From positions 12,844 to 76,843 of the forward strand of contig CAZQOI010000006.1 in the NCBI GenBank assembly GCA_964594905.1: a stretch of DNA of 64,000 nt, in the 5' to 3' direction. Made by a program: the position numbers and the translations under genes. This document shows positions 9,739-18,859 of this stretch, one piece after another. The notes beneath the pieces are model-generated. The model worked only from the letters and a program-made list of their open reading frames with translations. It did not search any database and had not been told where the DNA came from. Each line of letters begins with the position of its first letter. The first letter of the stretch is position 1. Source of the DNA: Granulosicoccus sp964594905 (lineage in GTDB: Bacteria; Pseudomonadota; Gammaproteobacteria; Granulosicoccales; Granulosicoccaceae).

Positions 9739-10284
9739 ATGATAGTCGTTGATACACAGGGAGTCCGGCAGGAAGGCTACTCTTTGTTGGAGTTGGTAAT
9801 CGCGATTGGTATTGCGGGCATATTGCTCGCGCTTGCGATTCCGTCTTTTACATCGTTCGTCAGTGATTCGAAGATTACCTCTGCAACTAACGACATGGTA
9901 TTCGCGTTGCAGACGGCCCGTTCAGAATCTATCAAGCGAGCAGCCACGGTGGTTCTCTGTCCCAGTACCAACCCGAGCGATGCGGATCCCTCCTGCGCTG
10001 GTGGTTATGGGGATGGTTGGATTGTCTTTGCAGACGTTGACTCGAACGGGGCCAGGGAAGCGGGCGAGCAAGTACTTTTACAAGTTGAAGCTCAGCCAAA
10101 CGGATTTTCCTTTGTACCTGATGCAGCCTTTACCAATCGTGTGTTCTTTGGTGACACAGGATCAAGTACCAACCCTGCGGGTGTTCCCTTATCAGGTCAA
10201 ATAGAGATCACCTACGCAGGTGGCGCAGAGACACGTGAAGTTGTAATCGCCGCTAACGGTCGAATAAGCTCGAGGACTCCGTAA
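9739..10284 (+). CDS. fimT: Type IV minor pseudopilin, FimT/FimU (GspH) family
   Basis: First gene of a minor pilin operon; 181 residues. The type III signal sequence ends in Gly and the mature N-terminus YSLLELVIAIGI has the Glu at position 5 needed for pilin assembly, so it is processed by PilD. The rest fits the GspH/FimT domain, including QTARSESIKRAATVVLCPS and late GRISSR. The ATG at 9739 is preferred over the GTG at 9733 because AAGGG is seven bases ahead. The stop TAA overlaps the ATG of pilV. It contributes to the priming complex at the pilus tip. Confidence 0.88.
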   Translation: MIVVDTQGVRQEGYSLLELVIAIGIAGILLALAIPSFTSFVSDSKITSATNDMVFALQTARSESIKRAATVVLCPSTNPSDADPSCAGGYGDGWIVFADVDSNGAREAGEQVLLQVEAQPNGFSFVPDAAFTNRVFFGDTGSSTNPAGVPLSGQIEITYAGGAETREVVIAANGRISSRTP

Positions 10285-10850
10285 TGGATCAGAAATTTCG
10301 CATCCGTAGGCGTCAACGTGGCGTAGGTATTATTGAGGCGCTTGTGGCACTGGTTGTCGTGTCATTGGGTGTACTTGGTATGGCTAATTTACAGTTGAAG
10401 GGAATCAAGCACAGCAGTAGCGGGTATAACCGCGCCAAGGCTCTGATGGTCGCTGAAAGTATTACTTCGCGAATGCGAGCTAACAGGACTGGTGTGCTTG
10501 CTGGGAACTACAACGGGTACAGCTTTACTTCTTCTGCAACTACATGCGCAGTCAAGCCAAACCCCTACTGCCAAATTTCTGGAACAACGCCAGCTCAAAG
10601 CTGCTCTACCGCAGAACTTGCAACCTTCGACTTGTTCAGTGCCTCATGCGGTAATTGGGGATCGACAGCAAATGCCAGTGGTGGTGTGCAGGACTACTTG
10701 CCCGTCGGCAGTACAGTCAGCGTTAACTGTGATGACGCGAGCTGTACGCCAACATCAACCTACACGGTTGCTGTCACTTGGCCAGAGGGGCAAAACGCTT
10801 CCAGCGATGCAGGCTCTACGCGTCGTGTTCAAATCAGGCTCCGTCCATGA
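10284..10850 (+). CDS. pilV: Type IV minor pilin PilV
   Basis: A protein of 188 residues with a basic leader (several Arg), PilD cleavage site QRG, and mature start VGIIEALVALVVV with Glu5. The following segment SLGVLGMANLQLKG and NRAKALMVAESITSRMRAN are characteristic of PilV. Cys residues in the C-terminal half probably form disulfides in the periplasm. It is translationally coupled to fimT through TAATG and to pilW through overlapping ATGATG at the stop. It takes part in the minor pilin complex that starts pilus assembly. Confidence 0.9.
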   Translation: MDQKFRIRRRQRGVGIIEALVALVVVSLGVLGMANLQLKGIKHSSSGYNRAKALMVAESITSRMRANRTGVLAGNYNGYSFTSSATTCAVKPNPYCQISGTTPAQSCSTAELATFDLFSASCGNWGSTANASGGVQDYLPVGSTVSVNCDDASCTPTSTYTVAVTWPEGQNASSDAGSTRRVQIRLRP

Positions 10851-11536
10851 TGGATAAACGTCGACAAAGTGGTTTGTCACTGATCGAATTGATGATCGGT
10901 ATGGTGTTGGGTCTTATCGTGATCGCAGCGGTTATAAACGTTTATTCAGGGTCCAGCCGATCCTCGAAATTTACGACTGGATTACAAACGATGCAAGAAA
11001 ACGGGCGATATGGGATGTCTGTCCTGCAACGAGGTTTCAGGCTTGCTGGTTACTCGCCAACTAGTCAGATCGATACGATAGATCTTGCTAAAAGTTCGGA
11101 TACAACCATCACGGTTACCACAACTAGTGCTTATGACTGCAATGGACAGTCAACAGCAACAACAGGTGGAATTGCTGAAAACACCTATGCACTGGATGGG
11201 GCTAATCAGCAATTGGTGTGTACTGGAAATGTATCACCAGTGGCTATGCCGGTTGTAGAGGGTGTTGAAGGGTTTCGGGTTTTGTATGGCGTAGATACCG
11301 ATAACGATTCAGAAACTGAAGAGCCACAGCAATATGTGCCTTTCGGATCTGTCTCAGACGCTTCTGAAATTGCTGCGCTGCGATTCGCCTTGCTGGTCAA
11401 CTCAGGAACAGCAATTCGCAGCCGGGTTCGTAACGAGACGCATGTGTTGCTGGATCAGGAAGTCAGTACTAATGATCGGTTTGCGCGAGAAGTCTTCATG
11501 ACAACTGTCAAACTGCGCAATCGTCGGAGCAACTAG
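10847..11536 (+). CDS. pilW: Type IV minor pilin PilW
   Basis: A PilW-like minor pilin of 229 residues. The leader ends at QSG and the mature start LSLIELMIGMVLGLIVIAAV has Glu5. Downstream, FTTGLQTMQENGRYGMSVL and RGFRLAGY are typical of PilW proteins. Two adjacent ATGs (10847 and 10850) overlap the pilV stop; either may be used. It is somewhat short for PilW, which is often 250-350 residues. A further open extension of 23 codons inside pilV is not expected to be translated. Confidence 0.88.
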   Translation: MMDKRRQSGLSLIELMIGMVLGLIVIAAVINVYSGSSRSSKFTTGLQTMQENGRYGMSVLQRGFRLAGYSPTSQIDTIDLAKSSDTTITVTTTSAYDCNGQSTATTGGIAENTYALDGANQQLVCTGNVSPVAMPVVEGVEGFRVLYGVDTDNDSETEEPQQYVPFGSVSDASEIAALRFALLVNSGTAIRSRVRNETHVLLDQEVSTNDRFAREVFMTTVKLRNRRSN

Positions 11537-11539
11537 AAT

Positions 11540-12085
11540 ATGTTGACGACTATAAAAACAAAGCAAAAACAGGAAGGTGTTGCACTGGCTGTCAGTCTGG
11601 TGCTGCTTGTTGCTGTGACCATTCTTGGTGTCACAACGCTTTCGGGCACTCGCCTGAATGAGAAAATTACCAGTAATGCGCAAAATAAAGCAATCGCGTT
11701 TGAGGTTGCTGAGTCTGCTATAGCGTCGGTGTGGTCGCAGGAGTATTTGATGGCGGCAGTAAAAAATGCAAGCAATGCGACGAATGATCCTAGTCCGTTG
11801 CTTAGCCCAGATGCCGATACCGGATTAAATACTGACTTCGATTTAAGCACGACCAGCGGCTCAACAGATTTTGAAGGGACCTTGACCGTCCAGTATTGTG
11901 GAGAAGGTACGCCGATCGCCACTGGTCTGAATGCTGATAAATCTAATCCTGGAAATGTGTTTGTTCTGATTGATGTCAACAGCGTAGCCACCATGAATGG
12001 CACCTCGGCAGAAGCCAATCATATTCAACGAGCTGCTATCTCTGCTCCAAGTACCGGTCGAACCGGCGCATGCGTTACTCGATAA
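11540..12085 (+). CDS. pilX: Type IV minor pilin PilX
   Basis: A PilX-like protein of 181 residues. The leader is basic and ends at QEG; the mature segment VALAVSLVLLVAVTILGVTTL lacks Glu5, which is usual for PilX and GspK, the tip subunits. The hallmark SGTRLNEKITSNAQNKAIAFEVAESA follows directly. Three bases separate it from pilW. In most gammaproteobacterial operons pilY1 follows pilX; here pilE follows after 13 bp. Confidence 0.88.
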   Translation: MLTTIKTKQKQEGVALAVSLVLLVAVTILGVTTLSGTRLNEKITSNAQNKAIAFEVAESAIASVWSQEYLMAAVKNASNATNDPSPLLSPDADTGLNTDFDLSTTSGSTDFEGTLTVQYCGEGTPIATGLNADKSNPGNVFVLIDVNSVATMNGTSAEANHIQRAAISAPSTGRTGACVTR

Positions 12086-12098
12086 GGATTTGTAAACG

Positions 12099-12527
12099 AT
12101 GACTTACAGAAAAAATAAGAGCCGTGGTTTTACACTTATCGAGTTGATGATAGCGATTGTTATCGTTGGCATTCTGACCGCAATCGCAGTGCCTAATTTC
12201 ACTGGCTATATGCGCGAAGCGCGAAGAACCGATGCGATTGTCATGTTGCTTGAAGTCGCAGGCGAGCAGGAGAAATTCTACTCAGAAAACAATGCCTACG
12301 CGGACAAGATGGGTGTTCTTGGGTATGGTGCTGCTACTGCCAATACCGTTGCATCACCCGATGGCCACTATAATGTGACTGTTTCAGCGCAAACTGCAGG
12401 AACGTATACCTTAACTGCAGCGCCAGTTGCGAATGGTGCTCAGGACGGCGACGCCTGCGGTAGCTTTTCTATTACCAACACAGGCGGAAAATCCGTAAGT
12501 GGTACTGAAACAAAGTGCTGGGACTAA
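12099..12527 (+). CDS. pilE: Type IV pilin PilE family
   Basis: A pilin of 142 residues with leader KSRG and mature N-terminus FTLIELMIAIVIVGILTAIA (Glu5), followed by VPNFTGYMREARRTDA and EKFYSENNAYAD, typical of PilE minor pilins rather than the major pilin PilA. A C-terminal cysteine pair (GDACGS and TKCWD) likely forms the D-region disulfide. It ends the operon, 26 bp before the convergent ybiT gene; no clear terminator is visible between them. Confidence 0.9.
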   Translation: MTYRKNKSRGFTLIELMIAIVIVGILTAIAVPNFTGYMREARRTDAIVMLLEVAGEQEKFYSENNAYADKMGVLGYGAATANTVASPDGHYNVTVSAQTAGTYTLTAAPVANGAQDGDACGSFSITNTGGKSVSGTETKCWD

Positions 12528-12553
12528 TCAAGTAGCGATTGCTTGCACGCTAA

Positions 12554-14146
12554 CTAAACGATTCCCTGACTTTCCAGATAGTCCTCGTAGTTACCACGAT
12601 AATCTGTAATACCGGTATCCGATAATTCGATTACGCGGTTGGCCAATGAGCTGACAAATTCGCGATCGTGGCTGACAAAGATTACTGTGCCCGGATAAAG
12701 ATCCATCGCCAGGTTCAATGATTCGATCGATTCCATATCAAGGTGGTTGGTTGGTTCATCAAGAATCATGACGTTGGGTGATTGCAACATCAATTTGCCA
12801 AACAAGAGCCGGCCTTGTTCTCCACCTGATACAACATTAACCGGCTTGTTGATGTCATCTTTACCAAACAGCAGCCTGCCGAGAATACCTCTTATTTCCT
12901 GTTCGTCGTTTTCTTCGCTACCCCACTGGCTCATCCATTCTATGATGGGTACAGGTTTGGAAAAATCCTCCGCGTGGTCCTGTGCGAAATAGCCAATTTT
13001 CGCGTTCTCGGCCCACTTTATGTTTCCGGATACTGGCTCCATGGCGCTGGCTAACAAACGAACAAAGGTTGTCTTGCCAATGCCGTTAGGGCCAATCACC
13101 GCAACCTTGTCACCTGCCTCAAGCATCAAATTCATGTTCTTGATGACTTCAAGATCATCATAGCCATGATTGAGTTTTTCAATTTCTACCGCATTTCTGA
13201 ATAGTTTCTTTTCCAGCTCAAAGCGGATGTACGGATTTACACGGCTGGATGGCTTCATCTTTTCGATCGACAATTTGTCGATGCGTTTTTGCCGGGAAGT
13301 TGCTTGGCGGGCCTTCGACTTATTGGCCTTGAAGCGTTGTACGAAGGCTTGCAGTTCGGCGACTTGCGCTTTCTTTTTGGCATTATCGGCGTACTGTCGT
13401 TCACGCGCTTGTGTTGATGCGAGCATGAAGTCGTCGTAGTTGCCAGGGTAGATTTTTATCTCACCGTAGTCGAGATCTGCCATGTGCGTGCATACGCTAT
13501 TCAGAAAGTGACGATCGTGCGAGATGATGATCATCGTACTGTTACGCTCATTGAGAACGCCTTCGAGCCAACGTATTGTGTTGATGTCGAGGTTGTTGGT
13601 TGGTTCGTCGAGCAGTAATAGATCAGGATCAGCGAACAAGGCTTGAGCCAGTAAAACCCTTAGTTTGTCACCAGGTGCGACTTCACTCATCTTTACGTTG
13701 TGCTGCTCAAGAGGAATATTGGCGCCTAGCAATAGTTCCCCAGCACGGGCTTCAGCAGAATAGCCGTCAAGTTCGGCGAATTGGACTTCAAGCTCAGCGA
13801 CGCGCATGCCGTCCTCCTCACTCATCTCGGGCATGGCATAGATACGGTCACGCTCTTCTTTTATTGTCCAAAGCTCCTGATGACCCATGATGACGGTGTC
13901 GACAACCGTATATTCCTCGAAACCGAATTGATCCTGCTTCAGAGTTGCCATACGTATATCGGGTAACAAAGTAACCGAACCCGAAGAGGCCTCCAGTTCA
14001 TCGCCGAGAATTTTCATAAAGGTCGATTTGCCGCTGCCATTGGCACCGATCAGACCATAGCGATTACCCTCGCCAAACTTTATGGAGACGTTTTCAAACA
14101 GTGGCTTGGCGCCGAACTGTATGGTGAGATTTGCTGTTGAGATCAC
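12554..14146 (-). CDS. ybiT: ABC-F ATPase of the YbiT type
   Basis: A cytoplasmic ABC-F protein of 530 residues, the same length as E. coli YbiT and very similar along its course. NBD1 has Walker A GANGSGKST and Walker B LLLLDEPTNNLD; its signature region reads SEVAPGDKLRV rather than LSGG, as in YbiT. A Lys/Arg/Ala-rich linker near residues 245-310 follows. NBD2 has GPNGIGKTT, VSGGEQGR and ILDEPTNHLD. ABC-F proteins bind the ribosomal E site and affect stalled translation; no transmembrane segment is present. The start is a GTG at 14146. Confidence 0.93.
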   Translation of the reverse strand: MISTANLTIQFGAKPLFENVSIKFGEGNRYGLIGANGSGKSTFMKILGDELEASSGSVTLLPDIRMATLKQDQFGFEEYTVVDTVIMGHQELWTIKEERDRIYAMPEMSEEDGMRVAELEVQFAELDGYSAEARAGELLLGANIPLEQHNVKMSEVAPGDKLRVLLAQALFADPDLLLLDEPTNNLDINTIRWLEGVLNERNSTMIIISHDRHFLNSVCTHMADLDYGEIKIYPGNYDDFMLASTQARERQYADNAKKKAQVAELQAFVQRFKANKSKARQATSRQKRIDKLSIEKMKPSSRVNPYIRFELEKKLFRNAVEIEKLNHGYDDLEVIKNMNLMLEAGDKVAVIGPNGIGKTTFVRLLASAMEPVSGNIKWAENAKIGYFAQDHAEDFSKPVPIIEWMSQWGSEENDEQEIRGILGRLLFGKDDINKPVNVVSGGEQGRLLFGKLMLQSPNVMILDEPTNHLDMESIESLNLAMDLYPGTVIFVSHDREFVSSLANRVIELSDTGITDYRGNYEDYLESQGIV

Positions 14147-14221
14147 GTGCGTTTAACTGCCAAGACAGACAAAGTCGGGCATTGTATCCTACCCACCCTA
14201 CCGAAACCCCTATCCAACGAA

Positions 14222-15106
14222 ATGCCCGTGCGACAAGGTCTATTACCGGGAGTGTTGGGTATTGCAGCTTTCGCCTTCACCTTGCCATTCACCCGTATTG
14301 CGGTGCTTGAATCGAATCCGCTTGATGTGTTCGTTCTGCGCCTGCTTATCGCCTCATCGCTTGCGGGCCTGGTATTGCTGGTCACTCGGACGCCGTTCCC
14401 GGGCCGTGAGCTGTGGCCGCAACTTAGCTGTGTGTGTGTAGGAGTGGTGTTTGGCTTCCCCCTGTTCACTTCACTGGCGATGGACAGCGAAGCGTCGGCA
14501 CATGGTGGAGTTGTTCTGGGAATACTGCCGATAGCGACGGCCGTGATGGCCAGTATCATTAATCAGGAAAGGCCCTCAGCGGCCTTCTGGTTGGCTGCAA
14601 TTGTTGGTTGCGTACTGGTTGTTACGTTCTCAGTCATTGGGGGCGCGGATGTCGGTGTTAGCAAAGGGGATATTTATCTGTTTCTTGCCATTGTGTTAGG
14701 CAGTGTTGGTTATGCTGCGGGTGGTGGTTTATCCCGTCTGTTACCACCTTGGCAGGTGATTAGTTGGGCACTTGCTGTCTGTTTTCCATTTGGGCTAATA
14801 CTGCTGATAACAGTTGATTTCGACGGACTGATTAACAGCGACTCTGCGCCACAACTTGTTGGGTCATTGTTATATCTTGGATTGATTAGCCAATACGGCG
14901 GATTTTTGCTTTGGTATCGAGCTTTGGCGCTGGATGGTGTTGCTCGTGCCAGTCAAATCCAGTTGGCTCAACCGTTTATTACACTTGCTGCGGCATGGTT
15001 TTTATTGGGTGAAACTATAGACCTCTTCACGGTCGTCTTTGCCGTGTTGATTTTGATGACAATTATTGTTTCAAGGCATACCGACATCGCGCAGAGTAAT
15101 AAATGA
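14222..15106 (+). CDS. EamA/DMT family transporter 1
   Basis: A membrane protein of 294 residues with about ten hydrophobic helices in two EamA repeats, typical of drug/metabolite transporters that export amino acids or metabolites. The frame is open back to a GTG at 14147, but that extension is hydrophilic and abuts the divergent ybiT start, so the ATG at 14222 directly before the first hydrophobic region is preferred. The TGA overlaps the next gene's ATG, so the two transporters are coupled and may form a hetero-pair. The substrate cannot be read from the sequence. Confidence 0.82.
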   Translation: MPVRQGLLPGVLGIAAFAFTLPFTRIAVLESNPLDVFVLRLLIASSLAGLVLLVTRTPFPGRELWPQLSCVCVGVVFGFPLFTSLAMDSEASAHGGVVLGILPIATAVMASIINQERPSAAFWLAAIVGCVLVVTFSVIGGADVGVSKGDIYLFLAIVLGSVGYAAGGGLSRLLPPWQVISWALAVCFPFGLILLITVDFDGLINSDSAPQLVGSLLYLGLISQYGGFLLWYRALALDGVARASQIQLAQPFITLAAAWFLLGETIDLFTVVFAVLILMTIIVSRHTDIAQSNK

Positions 15107-15999
15107 TGCAAGGAACTGTTTATTACCTACTGGCCGTTCTGATCTGGGGCTCCACCTGGTTTGCGATACGTTTTCAGCTTGGGGTTGTCGATGAATCGGT
15201 GTCTTTGGTCTACCGATTTGGCTTGGCTGCGGTGTTGCTGGTTACCTGGTGTTTCTGTCGAGGCATTTCACTTCGCTTCAGCCTTCGCCAACATGTCGCG
15301 ATGGCAGCACAGGGAGCTTGCCTGTTCAGCATCAACTACTTGTTGTTCTATTGGTGTACTGGGGTCATTACGTCTGGTCTGGTGGCGGTTATTTTCTCCA
15401 CCGTGATCGTCATGAATATTTTCAATAATGCTGTTTTTCTCAAGCGCCCAATTCAGCCTCTGGTATTACTTGCGGCGCTGATTGGACTGGTTGGTATTGT
15501 CATGGTGTTCTGGGATGAGATCAGCAGTGTTCAAGGTGCCAGGCAGGATGACGTTCTTGGCGGTTTGGCTATTGGCTTGGTCGCGACTTACTTTGCATCA
15601 CTCGGTAATATCCTTTCGGCGCGAAATCAGCGCGAAGGTCTGCCTGTCATACAAACCAATGCAATTGGCATGGCCTATGGTGCCTTTTTGATGACGCTCT
15701 ATTCGTTGGCAAACGGCACTCCTTTCAATATGGACTGGTCGATGCCTTATTTGGTTTCGCTGTTGTATTTGAGTGTGTTCGGATCAATCATCGCATTCGG
15801 TGCGTATCTGACCTTGGTGGGACGTATAGGTGCTGATCGTGCAGCTTATGCAACCGTCTTGTTTCCGATTGTTGCTCTTGTTATCAGCAGTGTGTTCGAG
15901 GGCTTTCAGTGGACAACTCTATCTCTGTCAGGTGTAGCCTTGGTACTGGTTGGCAACGTTTTAGTTGTCGGACGAAAAACCTTGCTTCGACGCGTGTGA
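15103..15999 (+). CDS. EamA/DMT family transporter 2
   Basis: A protein of 298 residues with ten predicted helices and the DMT N-terminal signature LIWGSTWFAIRFQLG. The second EamA repeat begins near residue 150. It overlaps the upstream EamA gene by four bases (ATGA). A bidirectional hairpin terminator lies 28 bp downstream. It is probably an inner-membrane exporter; the substrate is unknown. Confidence 0.88.
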   Translation: MMQGTVYYLLAVLIWGSTWFAIRFQLGVVDESVSLVYRFGLAAVLLVTWCFCRGISLRFSLRQHVAMAAQGACLFSINYLLFYWCTGVITSGLVAVIFSTVIVMNIFNNAVFLKRPIQPLVLLAALIGLVGIVMVFWDEISSVQGARQDDVLGGLAIGLVATYFASLGNILSARNQREGLPVIQTNAIGMAYGAFLMTLYSLANGTPFNMDWSMPYLVSLLYLSVFGSIIAFGAYLTLVGRIGADRAAYATVLFPIVALVISSVFEGFQWTTLSLSGVALVLVGNVLVVGRKTLLRRV

Positions 16000-16026
16000 T
16001 GCGACATGTATACAATTGAAAAATGT

Positions 16027-16059
16027 GCAGGCTGGGCGCAAATGCTACGCCCAACCTGC
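16027..16059. terminator. Bidirectional rho-independent terminator
   Basis: Arms at 16027-16038 and 16048-16059 pair over 12 bp with one mismatch around a 9-base loop. The plus strand continues with a U-rich ATTTATTT; the minus strand continues ACATTTTTC. It sits between the convergent EamA operon and dodecin and can serve both. Confidence 0.8.
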
Positions 16060-16066
16060 GATTTAT

Positions 16067-16270
16067 TTAGTCTTTCAAAATGAAAGAGACCTTCATCGTT
16101 ACGCGGTACTCGGTTATCTTGCCATTATCAATCATGGCTTTTTGTTCTTTGATCCAAACGCTCTTGACATCTTTGAGCGTCTTGTCGGCTCGCTTAACGC
16201 CTTGCTCTACTGCGTCGTCAAATCCTTTGGTTGAGGAGGCAATGATTTCCGTGACTTTTGCTACTGACAT
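16067..16270 (-). CDS. Dodecin family flavin-binding protein
   Basis: A small protein of 67 residues matching dodecin in length and pattern: VAKVTEIIASSTKGFDDAVEQ, a Trp in KSVWIKEQK (position of the Trp that stacks on flavin) and the strand EYRVTMKVSFILKD. Dodecins assemble as dodecamers that store or buffer flavins. The ATG at 16270 is chosen since AAAGGA lies just ahead; an upstream start 28 codons earlier would add residues not seen in the family. Confidence 0.9.
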   Translation of the reverse strand: MSVAKVTEIIASSTKGFDDAVEQGVKRADKTLKDVKSVWIKEQKAMIDNGKITEYRVTMKVSFILKD

Positions 16271-16401
16271 CGAATTTTCCTTTTTTGTAGTGGTAAGGTT
16301 CAGAGTTTGTAACTCTGATTTAATTGTACCGTATACCGGCAACCGCTCTGACAATTAGTCCTAGCAAATAGTTCTGACCAATCCATATAGGTGCAAAACC
16401 C

Positions 16402-17565
16402 ATGAATAAGCCTTCAGCGGCGCATCCGTTCAATTTTGACCAAGTCATATCGCGCAAGGACACGGCCAGTATGAAATGGGACAAATACCGTAACCAGGAC
16501 ATCCTGCCGTTCTGGGTTGCCGATATGGATTTCGAAGTAGCGCCTGTCATTCTTCAGGCACTTACCGAGCGCATACAACATCCGATTTTCGGTTACACAG
16601 TAGTGCCCGATGGCTTGATTGAAGCTGTGCAAAAACATCTGGTCGATGAATACAGTTGGTCTGTTGATCCTGATTGGCTAGTGTGGCTTCCGGGCGTGGT
16701 TACAGGTCTTGCAGCAAGTTGTCGTGCCTATTGCCCGGACGGTGGAGAAATACTGGTCAATCCACCCATTTATCATCACTTCTATGATTCTCATTTAGCC
16801 GATCGACAAACGTTAACCAAAGTACCGCTACACAAAGTCAATGGACGATGGACCTATGACTTGGAAGCGATGGAGCGGGCCATTAATGCAAATACCAAAG
16901 TGTTTCTTATGTGCACGCCACATAACCCAACGGGTACAGTGTTTACCTTGGAGGAACTTGAGAAAGCCGCGTCACTGTGCAAACAACATGGCGTAGTTAT
17001 GGTATCGGATGAAATACACTGCGATCTGGTCATTGACCAAGAGTCGCGGCATATTCCAACGGCTATGGCGGCACCAGATTACAGCGATCACATTGTCACG
17101 ATAATGAGTGGTAGCAAGACATGGAATATAGCTGGGCTTAATTGTTCGTTTGCCATCATCAGTGATGCAGACTTACGATCGAAATTTCAATCTGCGTGTC
17201 AGTCGATAGTACCCATCGTACCGCCACTGGCATTTGAGGCCACACGAGCAGCATATGCTGAAGGCGGGCCTTGGCGTCAAGAGCTATTGTGTTACCTCGC
17301 GGGTAACTATGCTTACCTTAAAGAGGAATTCAAAACGATTGAGGGTATGAACCTTGAACCGATCGAGGCGACTTACCTGGCGTGGGTTGATGCGACTGGT
17401 CTTGGCTTGAGTGACACGCAAGCATTCTTCGAAAAACATGGGGTTGGTTTGTCAGGCGGCGAGCAGTTTGGTCAAGCACAATTTGTCAGAATCAATTTTG
17501 CGTGTCCGCGTAAAACGCTTGAACAAGGGATGGCGCGGATTCGTAAAGCGGTAGCGAGCCTTTAA
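16402..17565 (+). CDS. MalY/PatB-type PLP C-S lyase (cystathionine beta-lyase-like aminotransferase)
   Basis: A fold-type I PLP enzyme of 387 residues in the MalY/PatB group. Signatures are the N-terminal SMKWDKY, LPFWVADMDFEVAP, CTPHNPTG, VSDEIHCDLV and the PLP-lysine motif SGSKTWNIAGL. Such enzymes cleave cystathionine or related thioethers to a thiol, pyruvate and ammonia, and some act as aminotransferases. It ends six bases from the convergent NUDIX gene and starts 131 bp from the divergent dodecin start. The specific substrate is not determinable. Confidence 0.9.
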   Translation: MNKPSAAHPFNFDQVISRKDTASMKWDKYRNQDILPFWVADMDFEVAPVILQALTERIQHPIFGYTVVPDGLIEAVQKHLVDEYSWSVDPDWLVWLPGVVTGLAASCRAYCPDGGEILVNPPIYHHFYDSHLADRQTLTKVPLHKVNGRWTYDLEAMERAINANTKVFLMCTPHNPTGTVFTLEELEKAASLCKQHGVVMVSDEIHCDLVIDQESRHIPTAMAAPDYSDHIVTIMSGSKTWNIAGLNCSFAIISDADLRSKFQSACQSIVPIVPPLAFEATRAAYAEGGPWRQELLCYLAGNYAYLKEEFKTIEGMNLEPIEATYLAWVDATGLGLSDTQAFFEKHGVGLSGGEQFGQAQFVRINFACPRKTLEQGMARIRKAVASL

Positions 17566-17571
17566 CAGGCT

Positions 17572-18198
17572 TTATTCAACGGGCAACTTCATACTGCCAT
17601 CGTCGATAGCCTTGAACAGATTCATCGTCATACGCGCGGATGCTCCCCATAACACTTCGCCATCGTAGGGTTCGTACACGATGATTGGGTGTTTGCTGGC
17701 AGCTCGGGGGTCTAATTCGTCGCGAGCGCGCAAGGTGAAATTCTCCCGCTGCCGAAGCCAGTCCAGGGGAATCGTAAAGGCTCGCGACACTTCGCTTTGC
17801 TGCAATGACAGCGGTAGAGGCCAGGTGAGAACTCCAACCACCGGAGTCACTTTGTAATAGCTGATGGTTGTGTACTCATAAAGCCGTCCTAGAAGTCTGA
17901 TCCTTTCTGGGTGAACACCGATTTCCTCGTGCGTTTCTCGCAAGGCAGTTTCTTCTGGAGTTGTGTCGTCGGGATCTTTTCGGCCACCGGGGAAGGCGAC
18001 CTGCCCACTGTGACGGTCTTTGTCATTAGCTGCACGCCTTATAAAAAGCAGCTGCCATTGTGAATCCTGCCATACTAATGGCATCAGTACAGCTGCTTCT
18101 CGCAGTGGTTTTTCAGGCAATGCGTCCAGGGGGATATCGGAATCCTTATGCAGGCCTTCGTTACCCTGTACGGCTAATTTACTGAGTTTGTCGTGCAT
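17572..18198 (-). CDS. NUDIX hydrolase, CoA pyrophosphatase (NudL)-like
   Basis: A protein of about 208 residues with the NudL layout. LMPLVWQDSQWQLLFIRRA leads to the CoA-type motif RHSGQVAFPGGRKDPDD and the Nudix box GGRKDPDDTTPEETALRETHEEIG, whose last Glu residues bind Mg. YKVTPVVG and WGASARM are also typical of CoA pyrophosphatases. It likely hydrolyses CoA or acyl-CoA to phosphopantetheine and 3',5'-ADP. The frame extends to a TTG at 18231, giving 219 residues, but the ATG at 18198 is favoured. Confidence 0.85.
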   Translation of the reverse strand: MHDKLSKLAVQGNEGLHKDSDIPLDALPEKPLREAAVLMPLVWQDSQWQLLFIRRAANDKDRHSGQVAFPGGRKDPDDTTPEETALRETHEEIGVHPERIRLLGRLYEYTTISYYKVTPVVGVLTWPLPLSLQQSEVSRAFTIPLDWLRQRENFTLRARDELDPRAASKHPIIVYEPYDGEVLWGASARMTMNLFKAIDDGSMKLPVE

Positions 18199-18250
18199 CA
18201 CTTGAGTATAGTGTGCCCAGATTCCGTTCAAGCTGATTCAAGAAAAAACC

Positions 18251-18859
18251 ATGCATATCGATTTTGCGAGCCTAAAGCCACTGGAAGTCTACGCTGCCAT
18301 GACACAGTCAGTTGTTCCACGCCCCGTCGCCTGGATCCTGACTGAGAATGACAATGCCAGTTTCAATCTTGCACCTTACTCGTATTTCAATGCCATCAGT
18401 AGTGCACCGCCGATGGGTATTGTGTCGTTTACGGTGGCGCCGGATCGTGATGTCAAAGATACCCGCCACAACCTTGAAGCCCGCGGCGATTGCGTGGTTC
18501 ATATCGCGCACAAGGAGATGGCGGCTGCAATGACGGCGTCTGCTGCTACTACCGAACGCGATGTATCCGAGGTAACGGAGATAGGTCTGGAAACTGCCGA
18601 AATGCCTGGATCTCGCTTACCGCGACTGAAAGATGCCAGGGTGGCCTATGCAGGTAAGTTGGTCGATACCAAAATGATTAATCGGCAATGGCTGGCCTTT
18701 ATCGAGTTCACCGATCTTTACCTCGCTGATGAAATCGTTACAGAGGATGCCAAAGGTCGTTTGAAGATAGACGCGGCGAAGCTTGATCCTATTGGACGTC
18801 TCGGAGGTGGTGAATACATGACCTCTGGTGAGGTTATTTATATTGAGCGTCCTGCTTGA
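18251..18859 (+). CDS. Flavin reductase-like FMN-binding split-barrel protein
   Basis: A protein of 202 residues of the flavin reductase-like family. Visible features are VVPRPVAWILTEN, the FMN-binding segment FNLAPYSYFNAISSAPP, DRDVKDTRHNLEARGDCVVHI and a final GRLGGGEY. Such proteins bind FMN as dimers and reduce flavin with NAD(P)H or act as flavoproteins of unknown substrate. The TGA overlaps the ATG of the TVP38 gene, so the two are coupled. It is divergent from the NUDIX gene with about 50 bp between starts. Confidence 0.88.
   Translation: MHIDFASLKPLEVYAAMTQSVVPRPVAWILTENDNASFNLAPYSYFNAISSAPPMGIVSFTVAPDRDVKDTRHNLEARGDCVVHIAHKEMAAAMTASAATTERDVSEVTEIGLETAEMPGSRLPRLKDARVAYAGKLVDTKMINRQWLAFIEFTDLYLADEIVTEDAKGRLKIDAAKLDPIGRLGGGEYMTSGEVIYIERPA

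Noticed and set aside
16067..16354. 95-residue form of dodecin
   Set aside because: Dodecins are about 67-75 residues and the internal ATG has a ribosome site directly ahead.
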